From IMG/VR virus record IMGVR_UViG_3300024261_000006, positions 89,119 through 153,118 of that record: a stretch of 64,000 nucleotides of DNA. One strand, 5' to 3'. The DNA is from a virus. Under the pieces are notes generated by a model, which did not search any database, was not told the DNA's origin, and saw only the letters and a list, made by a program, of their open reading frames with translations. This document shows, in pieces, positions 1 to 11,000 of this stretch (positions are counted from its first letter, which is position 1; the number at the start of each line of letters is the position of its first letter). The position numbers were made by a program, and so were the translations under genes.

Positions 1-217
1 GAAAAAGAGAGCTAGTTACTGCATTTGCGCCAGTTCCTGATACAAATACTTCATATTTCTTTCTTGTTTTAGTATTATTACTGCTACTTGGTGCATCATC
101 GTCATCGACACTGGCAACATCTACTTGCAAGATATCTACTAGTTGTTTTACTTGTGATGTTTTTCTAATAATATCTGCATCATTAATTTTAAAAAACGTA
201 TTAGTCAGTTCTGTCAT
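1..217 (-). CDS. Phage structural protein, N-terminal part only
   Basis: The open frame starts at an ATG at 217 on the minus strand and runs off the left edge, so only about 72 residues are visible (MTELTNTFFKINDAD...). An AGAGAGAT-like ribosome site lies just upstream. The visible end, KYEVFVSGTGANAVTSSLF, resembles a structural family I recall near baseplate genes of large marine phages, in which a TSSLFQ motif precedes the main domain. It lies directly downstream of the 232-981 gene in the same orientation, so it probably belongs to the same late operon. Family identity is a recollection, not a search result. Confidence 0.75.
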   Translation of the reverse strand, partial: MTELTNTFFKINDADIIRKTSQVKQLVDILQVDVASVDDDDAPSSSNNTKTRKKYEVFVSGTGANAVTSSLF

Positions 218-231
218 TCTTATCTCTCTTT

Positions 232-981
232 TTAAAGTTGTTGACTAGTTATAGTAATAGGGACTATCAATGAAGAATTAGTTCTATTTCCTATGATTTG
301 TATTTGTGTTTTAATAGTAGTTCTATCACTTGCCAGAGAATAATATCTATAACTACTGTCATTTGTAATACCAGCAGCAATAACTTCAATTTTTGCTACA
401 GATTGACCCCTGAATTCTCTTGTAGACTCTCTAGATTTTGCAAGAACATTGAATGTAGTAATATCACTACTATTAACTATATTATCAACAGAATCTGCGT
501 TTGTTACTTTAAGAAGCTTGTTAAAAACTTTAACTTTAAAAAACTCATCTACAAGTCTTGATTTATTAAGATTAAAGTCAACATCTTGATTAATTGATGT
601 TTTAATGTTAACAATAGCAACCTTTTTATTAGGTTGAGATTCTGAATGTGTTGTAATGCTTATTGGCAAAGTTGTACCATCTAGCACAATCTCAGGATAA
701 GCATAGACAACTTGCGTATTATTGTCTAAAGTAATTAATGGATATTTTAATGCTAAATTCTCAGATGTTAATGCTTCAAATATAGGTGTATTTTTTTCAA
801 TCTTTTCTTTGCCTAAAGGTATACCATACTGCTCTATTACAGAGTAGTCAACCTCGTCATCTGAAAGTCTAAATCTAGATATTTTAAATGAGCCATCATT
901 TCTAGACAACAACTCTCTACCCTTGTCAGTTAAAACAGCATCAATTATAACATTGTTTGTCGCGTGATTTAAAAATCCCAT
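232..981 (-). CDS. Tail/baseplate accessory protein (MGFLN family)
   Basis: This 249-residue protein begins MGFLNHATNNVIIDAVLTDK and continues GRELLSRNDGSFKISRFRLSDDEVDYS. The same opening plan (a GFL start, then a LT-x-x-GR-x-x-L segment and an FRLSDDE-like segment) recurs in the gene at 11497-12531, so the two are probably paralogues. I recall similar N-termini in structural proteins of large phages. The rest looks beta-rich, with no signal peptide or membrane segment. A perfect TATAAATA sits 19-26 nt upstream of the ATG with a GGAGAT ribosome site between, which makes this the first gene of a late transcript running left. Exact function is unknown. Confidence 0.8.
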   Translation of the reverse strand: MGFLNHATNNVIIDAVLTDKGRELLSRNDGSFKISRFRLSDDEVDYSVIEQYGIPLGKEKIEKNTPIFEALTSENLALKYPLITLDNNTQVVYAYPEIVLDGTTLPISITTHSESQPNKKVAIVNIKTSINQDVDFNLNKSRLVDEFFKVKVFNKLLKVTNADSVDNIVNSSDITTFNVLAKSRESTREFRGQSVAKIEVIAAGITNDSSYRYYSLASDRTTIKTQIQIIGNRTNSSLIVPITITSQQL

Positions 982-999
982 ATGTCAATCTCCTTCTTT

Positions 1000-1007
1000 T
1001 ATTTATA
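1000..1007 (-). promoter_or_regulatory. T4-type late promoter TATAAATA
   Basis: The minus strand reads TATAAATA here, followed by AAAGAAGGAGAT and the ATG of the gene ending at 981. This matches the T4 late promoter consensus recognised by gp55, and a gp55-like gene is present at 26074-26835. The sequence is AT-rich, so a chance match is possible, but its placement directly upstream of a gene supports it. Confidence 0.6.
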
Positions 1008-1025
1008 AATATATATTAAATAATA

Positions 1026-2651
1026 TTAACCAAAATTGTTTATTGTAAATTTATCACTTCTATAAATGTTGTCATTTAAGTTCATAAAAGTAAATTGATA
1101 CTCATCACCATCATTTATAATTTTTTCTTCTTCATTTTTCGTAGTGATACATGAGAAATCAGGAGTAACATAAAGCGTTATTTTTTTAGGCTGTTCAGCT
1201 AAAGGTAAATTATCAACAATATCTATTAGATTTTCAAAAAATAAAGATTTATTTAGTACTGTGCTATTAGGATATAGTACATCAGCACCTGATCTTCCAA
1301 CTAAACTAGTTATAAGTTTATCTCTTAGCATGTCATAATATACACCTATTTGTTCTCCATAGCTAGATATCATACCATGTGCATCTATTGATCTTATAGC
1401 ATATATTGACATCTTATTAACATCAAAAGTTTCTTCATGATAAGAAGTAACAACTTTTCCAGGAGTTTTTATCTTGTCAGAATTTCTAACGCTTTCTACG
1501 AAATCATATAAATCTGTAGGTAAATGACCTTCTAGTTGCTTAACTAACTTGAATGGCTCGTCTAAACTAGACCTTTTAAGTATCTGATATCCTTTAACAT
1601 CTCCTTCGTAATTAGTAGGAGATTGCCATCTTAACATCATTTTTTTACTATTTTTATTATAAGAAGCTTTAAGTGCTACAGGCGCAGGTGGAATATTAAA
1701 TTCCTTACATATGATATCGTTGCTTAAATAGGGATAGTCACATAGCAAATAATGGTTTAATACAAATCTATCACTAGGATCAACTGCTGTATATAGATAA
1801 ACATTGTAATGAACATATCTGTATGTTTTTCCATATTTTATTGCTTCATCTTCAATTGAGTTGTCAATATTATGTGGAGGTGCATTTATAAAAAACCTAG
1901 AACATAAAAATTTATATTTTCCATTTTCTTCTAAAGCAAATTTTTCCAAATATCTTCCACAATATACAGCATTCAATCTAGCATATAAATTTGGATCACC
2001 TGTATTAATACTTGTAGATAAAGGAATTAAACCAGGAAAAATGCTTCCTGATTCGAACTTTGATATAAAGTTATCTTTACTGTTTCTAGCTTCTATTATT
2101 TTTTCACTAGTAACAATATCTTCATAAGCAGTGATATTATTGTAGTTGAAATTTTCAACAAGTTCTTTTCTTTCAAATTTTTCAATATATTGATTAACAG
2201 GTAGAATAGATAAGTTGTTCGATCTATTAATCCTTGAAATTGTATCTTTTTCAATATCAGCATCAGATTTTTTGTTAATTTTAAAATAATTTTTTATTTC
2301 ATTAAACTTATAGTCTACTACTAGACTCCTTCTTGTAGGTATTAAATTATCAATTTTATTAAAAAGTTCACGCTCTGATTCATATAAATCACGATCTGTC
2401 AACTCGTCTATAAATCTTAATTGTTCAACTTCAGAAAAATCTTCACTATCTAAAACCTCTACAGTATTTTCAAGCTCTATTCTAATAAATTTATTTTTAG
2501 ATACGTTATTGGTATTCATTATAAACTCATCAGGAATTTGAGTTTCATTTTCATTATATAGATTATATATAAATGAAAAATTTGCTTCTTGATTTCTTTT
2601 TTTGCCGTAAGACAATGAAAAAACTAAATCTTTTATAGTATCAATATTCAA
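1026..2651 (-). CDS. Large structural protein with a fibronectin type III-like domain
   Basis: This 541-residue protein has a stretch from about residue 320 (PPAPVALKASYNKNSKKMML, then RW, and further on GYQILKRSS) with the P-x-P-x-x-L, L-x-W and GY-x-I/L-x-R spacing of a fibronectin type III domain. Such domains are common decorations on phage tail and baseplate proteins. The remainder is not recognised. The gene abuts the 1814-residue gene upstream (its ATG follows that gene's region with no gap) and belongs to the same run of structural genes. No signal peptide or membrane segment is seen. Confidence 0.75.
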   Translation of the reverse strand: MNIDTIKDLVFSLSYGKKRNQEANFSFIYNLYNENETQIPDEFIMNTNNVSKNKFIRIELENTVEVLDSEDFSEVEQLRFIDELTDRDLYESERELFNKIDNLIPTRRSLVVDYKFNEIKNYFKINKKSDADIEKDTISRINRSNNLSILPVNQYIEKFERKELVENFNYNNITAYEDIVTSEKIIEARNSKDNFISKFESGSIFPGLIPLSTSINTGDPNLYARLNAVYCGRYLEKFALEENGKYKFLCSRFFINAPPHNIDNSIEDEAIKYGKTYRYVHYNVYLYTAVDPSDRFVLNHYLLCDYPYLSNDIICKEFNIPPAPVALKASYNKNSKKMMLRWQSPTNYEGDVKGYQILKRSSLDEPFKLVKQLEGHLPTDLYDFVESVRNSDKIKTPGKVVTSYHEETFDVNKMSIYAIRSIDAHGMISSYGEQIGVYYDMLRDKLITSLVGRSGADVLYPNSTVLNKSLFFENLIDIVDNLPLAEQPKKITLYVTPDFSCITTKNEEEKIINDGDEYQFTFMNLNDNIYRSDKFTINNFG

Positions 2652-5600
2652 TTATAAAATCCTTACACCTACATAATACGTAAAGCATTTGTCAACATTT
2701 TCATCTTCTAAAACGTTACTTCCATATCTATATTCAATTACTTCTTCACTGTCATTTATTTTAAAGTCATCTCTATTTATCTTGATATTGTGAATATCGT
2801 AAAATACACTAGGCAACAAGCACTTAATCATCTCAGTACTCGCAATATCTTTATCTACTTCAATTAAAAATTTCTTGTAAAAATCATTGTTTTCTAATAT
2901 ATTTTTATTACTATCTAAATTGAAATAATTTCTATCGTCACTTATAAATTCAAATTCATTGATACTGTACGTATCAAAAATCTTTACTAAGTCGTCTTCT
3001 GTAAGAGAAGATGTCATACTTATAGTCTGTCCTGATATTAAATTTTCTGTATCTTCACTTGATAGTTTTACATTTTCATCTAAATGTTTTTGGCTTACAT
3101 AGTTAATAGATTTAATAGCACTTGACATAATTGAATCATCAACTAGCTTTCTTGCCACTTTTTCAACTTTTTCTGCTCTAAGTGAACCAGAAATTTCAGC
3201 ACTTCGACTTAAAGAATCATTAAGCACATTTTTAACTTCATTTAAAGCTGTTCTTTTATCAACTACGCTATAACGATTAGATATTTTTTGTGCATCATTG
3301 TAAAATCCTAAATAGTTCCCAGTAGATATTCCTGAATCAGAAAAGAAATTACTAGTAACATCTGTTAAAAAGGGAGTGTAATAATACTTTAACTCATCAT
3401 ACTCAATTTCAGGATACTTTACGTTAATAGGCAAAATTGAAATTTCCAGTATTCCTCTTTCTCCTATTTTACTTAAAAGTTCGTAATCAATAGGCAACCT
3501 TATTATATCTATTTTTTTGTTTGATTCAATTTCCCTGCGTAAAGCGATCCCGCTAGTGCTAACACCAAATGTATCGTAACTACTAATATCTCGAGAAATA
3601 ACTCCACAACCGTCAGATGCTTTTTTAAACATGTTACTAGCTAATAACTTTCTATGATTAAAAACGTTACCCTCATCATACTTTTCTGCTATTGTGTTAA
3701 AAGTATTGTTTCTTATAAATGTTTCGTTATAAATGTTTTTATAGTAGATTATTTCTTGTAAATCTTTTGAAATTTTATTCTGGTAAAACTCGTTGCCAAT
3801 CAGATTGTTAAAATTATCAAATATATCTAGACTAATGTTGTCTAATTCATTGCTTATAAAGTCCATAGACTGATCTAATTCTAAAGTGTTTTCTCCGGCA
3901 TTGATTAAGTTATTTTCGAAATTTAAAAAATATCCGTGTATCAAATCATGACAAATACTTTCAGAAATATCACTATTGCTTAATACTCTCATGACTTCTT
4001 TTAATTTTACATATCTTCCAGTATATACTTTTAAATTGCTATCATCTAAATCTGTTATTAAGCTGGTTTCTAATTCTTTATCTTGATATTTAAAATTTCC
4101 TTGACTTGCTATATTGTCATTGTATATTTTTTTAAGATCGTCAACTATCTTATTTCTAATCGAAGTATTATCGAAGCTGTAAAAGTTTTCTATGTTATTG
4201 AAAAAAGCTTTACTTTTTTCTTCGTCTTTGTCTTCAAGATTAATTTTAATTTCATCAACAAGCAAGTTATTAAAAATATTATATGACTCAACAAACATAC
4301 TGGAAAATGCTTCTAAAGAATCTTGTAATAGTCTTACGTAAAAGCTGTTATTGTCTACAAAGCTATCTATATCACCTATGTTATTCATTTTGCTAAAATC
4401 AACTTTGAAAACTTTCAACACATCTTCAGCAAACGAAGTTATCTTGTTTGAAAAAGTACCCGGTGTACTAGCTAAATAAAAATAGCTATAAGGTATTTTA
4501 AAATTATTACTTGTATAAGCTGAAAGGATTTTTTCATTATTTTCTAGTACTAAATTATCCCAAGATCCTGTATTTAGATCGATCTTAAAACCTAGCTCCT
4601 CTAGAGTCGACTCACCGATGTTTGGCAGGTATCTAAATAATGTAGACTCACCGGTGTCTGGCACGAATCTCAATAATGTAGACTTAAAAAATTCAGCTAA
4701 TTCTATAAAACTGCCAGAATTTTCTGTAAAATCAAAATCAAAATAGCTCAAATTTGCAATTATTCCTTTTTGAATTAAGTCATCATTAAAACTATAGCCG
4801 CCAATTATCTTTTCATCACCTTCAGATTTGTAAAAAACAATACCGGTATTATTTTCGTCAAAAAATATATCATGATTATAAGCCGACTTTGTCAATATTT
4901 TCAAATATTCTCTGTAAAATGAAGTATATGAGTTATCGTCATCACCAAAAAGAATATCACTCATGTACATAGCTGACTTTATTTTTCCTAAAACATTATC
5001 TTTAAAAAAATCATGTTTTTTAACTATGAACGGGAATTTTAGTGTACATAAATACCCGGGGATGTTTTTGAATTCACCAGCACTGTCAGAATTCTCAGAA
5101 TTTTTTATGTTTATACTCTGTTTTGTCATACTGAAATCTTCTACTGTTAAATCTTTCTTAGCAGTTGTTCTTATTATAAAATTTTCTTGATTTTTTATTG
5201 TATCTTTATTGAAAATACTAGATATTACTTTATCAATACTCTCTTTTTTAAATTCTTTCTTTAAGAACTTACTTAATTCATATTCTTTGCTATTACTAGC
5301 AAGATTATTTTTAATATTTTTATTAAAAAATGAAATATTGTCTACCGGTTGACTTTTCAAAAATGAAACTTGTTGATCAACTCCTGACATGTTCATTATT
5401 GCATTTTTCAATATTAATTTTACATTTTCAATATTGGAATTTTTATCTAAATTTGATTCATTAGAAAGAGAAGTTGCCAATAAAATATCAAAAGCAAAAT
5501 ACTCTTTATTAGTATAAAAACTGTTGTTTGTAGAAAAAATATCGATATTGTCTCTTATCATTCTTAACAATAAGCTTTTTTTATTTCTAAAAAATGATTT

Positions 5601-8096
5601 TGTATAGTACTTTGACAAAAACTCTCTGTAGTCTTTTGAACTAAAAATGTGATCTTGATCCTCTAGTCTTTCATTAAAAGAATCAGAGAAAACTTTGCTT
5701 GTATTTTTTACATTTCTATCAAATGATTTTGAAAAATTATTTTTGTAAACTAAACCTTTTGATATAAACTTGCTATTTTCAAAAGTATCCAAGCTGGTTT
5801 CTTCAATATCATCATATAAAAAAGCAAACTCTTCTCCTTGAGAAATTTTACTATTAGCTTTTTTAACAAAATCGTTAAATTTATCTATACTTTCTGCGCT
5901 TGCAAGATTTCTTCTTGCAATATTGCAGCTAGATGCTATTTTTATTATATAGTCATTAGTGTCACTACTATTAATCGTGGTTATATTTTTCAAGTTGTCG
6001 CTAGAATTTCTTCCATTGAGAAGCTTTTCGGAAAAAGTTTTAATATACTTTGAGCTTTGTCTATTTTCAGAAAATATTTCTCTCTCATAAGAAAACTTGT
6101 TTAGCTCTTTCTTGCTTAAAAACGAATTACTTGCTAAGAAAACAAAAGAGTCGCTTATGAAATTATCGCTGTTTAAGTCGTTAGTATAAATATCTGCAAT
6201 AGATTCATTGTACTCACTTGCCCAAGAACCTGTTTGTAAAGCATCCATCAAGTTTTCTTCTGAAGACAAACCTTTTTCATTGCTATGTGGGCCTTCAAAG
6301 TTATCACTATAAGAACTGTCTATTTCTCTCGTGATGTTGTAATGTTTATGATAGCTTTCAAGAAAACCGCCGGCGAAAGTTAACTCATTAGCGGGATAAA
6401 TATTAGTAAATTTTTTTATATTGTCAAGATATCTATTAGCTAAAGTATTAGCGAACATTTTGTCGAATATAACATTTATCATGCTATTTCGAGCTCTAGC
6501 AGTAGAATTGTCTTCGCTATCTTTTTTTATTTTTTCTTTAAAAACATTAGTTATTTCCTGCTTGTTTTTTTCATAATTATAACTGCTAAAACTTCTAAAA
6601 AAACTTGCATCGTCTCCTGTAACTTCTGCAACATTGTTAGCACTGTCTTCCGATCTACTATGGTTTGTTATCCATCTCGTTGGTAGCTGAATGAATGTTG
6701 GTGTAAAGTGATCAAAACTAGATTTAACGTCAAAGAATATATTTTCATAAAGTCTAATACTATTACCAGATTTTATAGTAAAACTGAAAATATTGTTATT
6801 AAAATTATTTTGTCTTTTAAATTTAGTGCCATAGAAACTACGTTTTTGCGAATAATCAACTTTTACTGGCATTTGATTTTTAATAATTAATCTTTTATCT
6901 TCTAAGTCATCATCAAATAATGAAATTTTTTGCCCTGATAGTGAAGATTTTAAAATATTTGAGTTGAATGAACTACCATTAATACCCAACACATCATAAT
7001 TATTACCTCTAAACATATCAGAGTTTGGACTCAAATTATAAACTTGAATTATAGGATATCTTTGCATAGCATTTGAATTAACTTTAATTCTTTTTGTTTC
7101 AAGATCATTATTGCTAATATTGTCAATATTAGGATATAAGCTATACATTGACACACCACAATTTAGCATTAGTTGACCAACTAGTCTATCTGAGTTTAAT
7201 ATTTCATAATTTAAAAAACTCTCGTCAAATTCTATATTTTTTCTAGATATTTTAAAGCCAGATATTTTTTCATAAAATATCTTTAAATCATCTACACTTA
7301 ACAAAGATGTTTCATTAGTTGTTTGTTCATCTAGCAATCTTTCATCGTCGCTGCCAGTAAAAAACAAAGAAGATTCATGAACTCCTAGCGTTAAGTTAGA
7401 TATTTTCCCGTTAATCTTGCTATGCCCAGAAGTAATAAAATTTTCTGCTATATTACCATAGTTAATTTCTTTTTCTAATTTATTAGAAAACGTTGTTAAA
7501 TTGTCAAGATTGTCATATATACTCAGACAATTGTCATAGCTACTACTTGCTAAATCATTGTGAATAGATGGGTCAACAAATTTAAAAAATCTATCGCATA
7601 TAGACTCTACTTTGTTAATCATTCCCAGTTTTAATTTTAAAAAAGTTTCATTTTCTATGTCGTCTTGATATAAAAAAGTAATGTTTGAATCAAAAGTGCC
7701 GGCTTTTGACGATAAATGTATTATTTCGTGTGAAAGTATATTTATTTCTAAATCATTAGTTCTCTTAAGTGACTTAGACAATAAAGTGCTTAAGCTAGAA
7801 GGAACAAATACTTTGTGATTATCTATGTAAGCATCATACACAGTAGGATGTAGATAAAAGTTTTCATCATTTTCTTCCAGGATAGGCTCAGATAATTCTT
7901 CTAACGACAAACTTACTTCAAAGTTATTATTTATTATTTTATTATTTGCGTTATATGAATTTATTTCACTTTCAGAAAACAAACTACTCAAGTTTTGTGA
8001 TAACTCGAGACTTGGTGCTAATGAAATATCATTTGATTCTTTTTTAACAATTATTTTATTAGACGAGTTTTTGCTTTGAAAAAGTTTAATAGTCAT
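2652..8096 (-). CDS. Giant virion structural protein (1814 aa)
   Basis: This very long Asn/Ser/Lys-rich protein has no recognisable enzyme domain over most of its length. It sits between other baseplate and tail genes and overlaps the next gene upstream by an ATGA junction, so it is almost certainly translated with them as a virion component. Two oddities are visible: an HEIIH sequence at residues 123-127, which fits the HExxH zinc-peptidase pattern but may be chance, and a 12-residue tandem repeat (STLLRFVPDTGE / STLFRYLPNIGE) around the middle. The size suggests an extended baseplate or fibre-attachment element. Function is inferred only from context. Confidence 0.75.
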   Translation of the reverse strand: MTIKLFQSKNSSNKIIVKKESNDISLAPSLELSQNLSSLFSESEINSYNANNKIINNNFEVSLSLEELSEPILEENDENFYLHPTVYDAYIDNHKVFVPSSLSTLLSKSLKRTNDLEINILSHEIIHLSSKAGTFDSNITFLYQDDIENETFLKLKLGMINKVESICDRFFKFVDPSIHNDLASSSYDNCLSIYDNLDNLTTFSNKLEKEINYGNIAENFITSGHSKINGKISNLTLGVHESSLFFTGSDDERLLDEQTTNETSLLSVDDLKIFYEKISGFKISRKNIEFDESFLNYEILNSDRLVGQLMLNCGVSMYSLYPNIDNISNNDLETKRIKVNSNAMQRYPIIQVYNLSPNSDMFRGNNYDVLGINGSSFNSNILKSSLSGQKISLFDDDLEDKRLIIKNQMPVKVDYSQKRSFYGTKFKRQNNFNNNIFSFTIKSGNSIRLYENIFFDVKSSFDHFTPTFIQLPTRWITNHSRSEDSANNVAEVTGDDASFFRSFSSYNYEKNKQEITNVFKEKIKKDSEDNSTARARNSMINVIFDKMFANTLANRYLDNIKKFTNIYPANELTFAGGFLESYHKHYNITREIDSSYSDNFEGPHSNEKGLSSEENLMDALQTGSWASEYNESIADIYTNDLNSDNFISDSFVFLASNSFLSKKELNKFSYEREIFSENRQSSKYIKTFSEKLLNGRNSSDNLKNITTINSSDTNDYIIKIASSCNIARRNLASAESIDKFNDFVKKANSKISQGEEFAFLYDDIEETSLDTFENSKFISKGLVYKNNFSKSFDRNVKNTSKVFSDSFNERLEDQDHIFSSKDYREFLSKYYTKSFFRNKKSLLLRMIRDNIDIFSTNNSFYTNKEYFAFDILLATSLSNESNLDKNSNIENVKLILKNAIMNMSGVDQQVSFLKSQPVDNISFFNKNIKNNLASNSKEYELSKFLKKEFKKESIDKVISSIFNKDTIKNQENFIIRTTAKKDLTVEDFSMTKQSINIKNSENSDSAGEFKNIPGYLCTLKFPFIVKKHDFFKDNVLGKIKSAMYMSDILFGDDDNSYTSFYREYLKILTKSAYNHDIFFDENNTGIVFYKSEGDEKIIGGYSFNDDLIQKGIIANLSYFDFDFTENSGSFIELAEFFKSTLLRFVPDTGESTLFRYLPNIGESTLEELGFKIDLNTGSWDNLVLENNEKILSAYTSNNFKIPYSYFYLASTPGTFSNKITSFAEDVLKVFKVDFSKMNNIGDIDSFVDNNSFYVRLLQDSLEAFSSMFVESYNIFNNLLVDEIKINLEDKDEEKSKAFFNNIENFYSFDNTSIRNKIVDDLKKIYNDNIASQGNFKYQDKELETSLITDLDDSNLKVYTGRYVKLKEVMRVLSNSDISESICHDLIHGYFLNFENNLINAGENTLELDQSMDFISNELDNISLDIFDNFNNLIGNEFYQNKISKDLQEIIYYKNIYNETFIRNNTFNTIAEKYDEGNVFNHRKLLASNMFKKASDGCGVISRDISSYDTFGVSTSGIALRREIESNKKIDIIRLPIDYELLSKIGERGILEISILPINVKYPEIEYDELKYYYTPFLTDVTSNFFSDSGISTGNYLGFYNDAQKISNRYSVVDKRTALNEVKNVLNDSLSRSAEISGSLRAEKVEKVARKLVDDSIMSSAIKSINYVSQKHLDENVKLSSEDTENLISGQTISMTSSLTEDDLVKIFDTYSINEFEFISDDRNYFNLDSNKNILENNDFYKKFLIEVDKDIASTEMIKCLLPSVFYDIHNIKINRDDFKINDSEEVIEYRYGSNVLEDENVDKCFTYYVGVRIL
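4609..4680 (-). repeat. Two tandem 36-bp units inside the giant structural gene
   Basis: Units 4609-4644 and 4645-4680 are direct repeats with about six differences, beginning GACTCACCG(A/G)TGT on the plus strand. They encode two 12-residue copies, S-T-L-[LF]-R-[FY]-[VL]-P-[DN]-[TI]-G-E, followed by a partial third (STLEEL). The unit is a multiple of three, so the reading frame is kept. Confidence 0.85.
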
Positions 8097-11000
8097 TGTC
8101 TAGTACTTCCTTTATATATTATGCTTGGCTTATAAATAACCTTGCTGCTATCAACTACATCTAAATTCAAGTAGTTTCTTTGAAAAGAAGGAGAATTTAA
8201 TCTAATATACTCTTTCATTTGCAAATCAGGCTCAACCGGTACATTGCACAACATTATATTTCGCTTTCCATTAATAGTTAAAATTATATAAATTCTAAGT
8301 ATAATATTTTTAACTATTAATGATGGATATGACTCAGAAGTATTATCTCTTCTTCTCGAAAGTCGCTTTCCAATTAAACTGGCAACAGAATCATAATAGT
8401 CGTTACTTGAAAACTTTTCAAAATATTCATTTTCTCTAATTATGTCACAGTGTATTGAGTCATCATGCATATTTACTGTAATCGGTAAAGAATTTTCTTC
8501 TTCTTCTTTGAATAAAAATATACAACTGCTATCATCATCACTTTCTAAGATTGTAAACCCTCGCCTTTCAATATCATTGATATTGAAAGTGGGGTTAGGT
8601 AAAGAGTTTTTGAATTTATACTCTAGCTTACAGTAAGATTTTAATATAGTTGAGTTTTCATATCTTCTAAAACTCCTTATTAGCCTAGATATATTGTTCC
8701 CTCTTATCTCTAAAAGCTTTTCGTTTTTTACTTCTTTTATAATTGAAAAGTTTCTATTTACATTGCTTAATTTAATGTTTGAAGAAAAAACTTGAACATT
8801 TTCAAAATTGAAGTCATTCAAACGTGAAATGTCAGATGTAAATATATTGTCTTCAACAGGCAGTTGATTAACATTATTGCTTCTCAATGAAACAAAGTCT
8901 TGTATTTGAGAAATTGCTTCGCTTTTATAATCAGTTGTGTCTAAAATATCAGATTGTCTATATATTTCTTCAAACATAGATGACTTGTTTTCAAAAAACG
9001 AATCACTAAACATAGCTTCTGTTAGTCGTATAGTTCTTGACATTTCAAAATTGTTATTATTAAAAGTTATAAAATCAATTAAGTTTTCTCTACTTTGATC
9101 AATGTTAGTATCTTCACCAAAGTTCACTACAGTATTATTTTCCAATACAGCAAAATCTAAAAGTACTTCATATTTAGCATTAAACTCATCGGTTATTTGT
9201 GAAAGTCTTTCAAGAGAATTTACATTTATTAATATGTCATATATATTTTTTATCGTACTGTTTCTTGATATACTTTGTCTAATATTGAAATCAGATATTT
9301 TTAGACTTGATGTATTAAGTTTGCAGTTTAAAGAATCATCAATATCTTTACATAGATCGCTTAATAAGTAATAGCCACTTTTTCTATTTAGCTCTAGATT
9401 GTTTATTTTAATTGATTTTGTTACCTTGACTAAGGTATTGTTAATAATTTCGTTTAATCTTTCTTTTTCTGATTCATTAGTTGATGTCGAAAAGTAACCT
9501 ATTTTTTTAAAACTAATATCACCCGATAGTTTTCCTATGCTTAATACAAAAGTATCATCTGGGTCAATATTGTTTATTATTATATCATAAGGGTAGTTTT
9601 TAAAGTTAGATTTTGGATTTATTAAATCACCAATTTTTGAAGCGCAATCTTCAAAAACATTTGTCACTAAAGAGTCAATATTATGAATTTTAGACTTAAA
9701 TATTCCAATAGAAATAGGATTAGGCGAAATATCAGAATGAAATAATAACTCACATTCTTTTATAAGATCTCTTTCAACGCTAGGATTTCTAATGTAAACT
9801 ATTGCAGTATTGTTTTCAAAAAATATATTATCTAAACTCAAAAGTCTTGATGACAACTTGTTGTTATCTGTTAAATTTTCATCAAAGTAAAAGTTTTCTA
9901 TTCCTACGATAGGCTCACCTGTTAAATTAAAAAAGTTAAAAGATATTGCGTTTTGCAAAATTTGCTCTCTTAAATAATTCTCTGTATTAAGATTAATTTT
10001 TATTTTGTAAATATTTTCTATTACGTTTATATCAATTTTTTCAATTTCTACGTTAATGACGTTGCCTGAACTTATGTCTTTTTCAAACTTATAGAATAAA
10101 ATATCGTTATAAATTTGATTTATAGATTCTTTGTCAATAATGCTTTCATTAAAGATGTTAATATCTTTGTTTTCTAGAATTACGTTAAAGCTATAAGCAA
10201 CATTTAAGAAGCTTAAATTATTGTTGTCTATATAGTTTTTTGATTCTATGACAAAATCTACAAAATCTGTATTTCCCAATAGAGCAATAGAAAAGTCTCT
10301 TTGAGATGTACTGTCTACAAGACTATTTGAGCCAGAAGTAAATGTTTTTACTTTAAAATTTTTGTTTATCAAGTCAGAGCTTAAAGTTACATCAATACTT
10401 TCTATATTTGAAAAATTGAAAAAGATACTGTTAAGTCTAGAATTACTATAGCTTAGTATTGGTCCATTTACAGGTATATTGTTGCTTATATTTGTTTGTA
10501 TAGGTAAAGAATAAGGTCGAAATTCCATTAAAAAATCTTCAGCAAAAAAACTCAATCTATTTTCAAGCATTAGAGATTTTTCTATTTCTGAATTTGTACT
10601 ATTACTATATCTGTCTATCGCAATAGATTTAATTTCTAGCTTATCTACAACTTCGCCTTTCTTATTTAAAGCATATACTTTTATTTTCATTCCAAAACAA
10701 ACATGGAAATTATCAGATTCTTTTCCACTAAATAGTTCTCTTATGTCTTTGTTTTCATCTTTGTCTAAGTCTATGCTAGGTTCTGTTGTATTTCCCACCT
10801 CACCAGCATCAGCGCTGTTAGCGATTCTATTTCTTGTCCATGCATCAAGTTCTCTTGATCCCCTGTCTAGTCTCCTACTTAAACCTTCTGTGTCTAAAGT
10901 TACTGTGAGATCTGGAAGTGTCAATGCATCTCCCGATCGATATTTTACTTGTCTTGGATTTGATTTAGGTGATGATTTAGGTGATGATATAGGTGTCATT

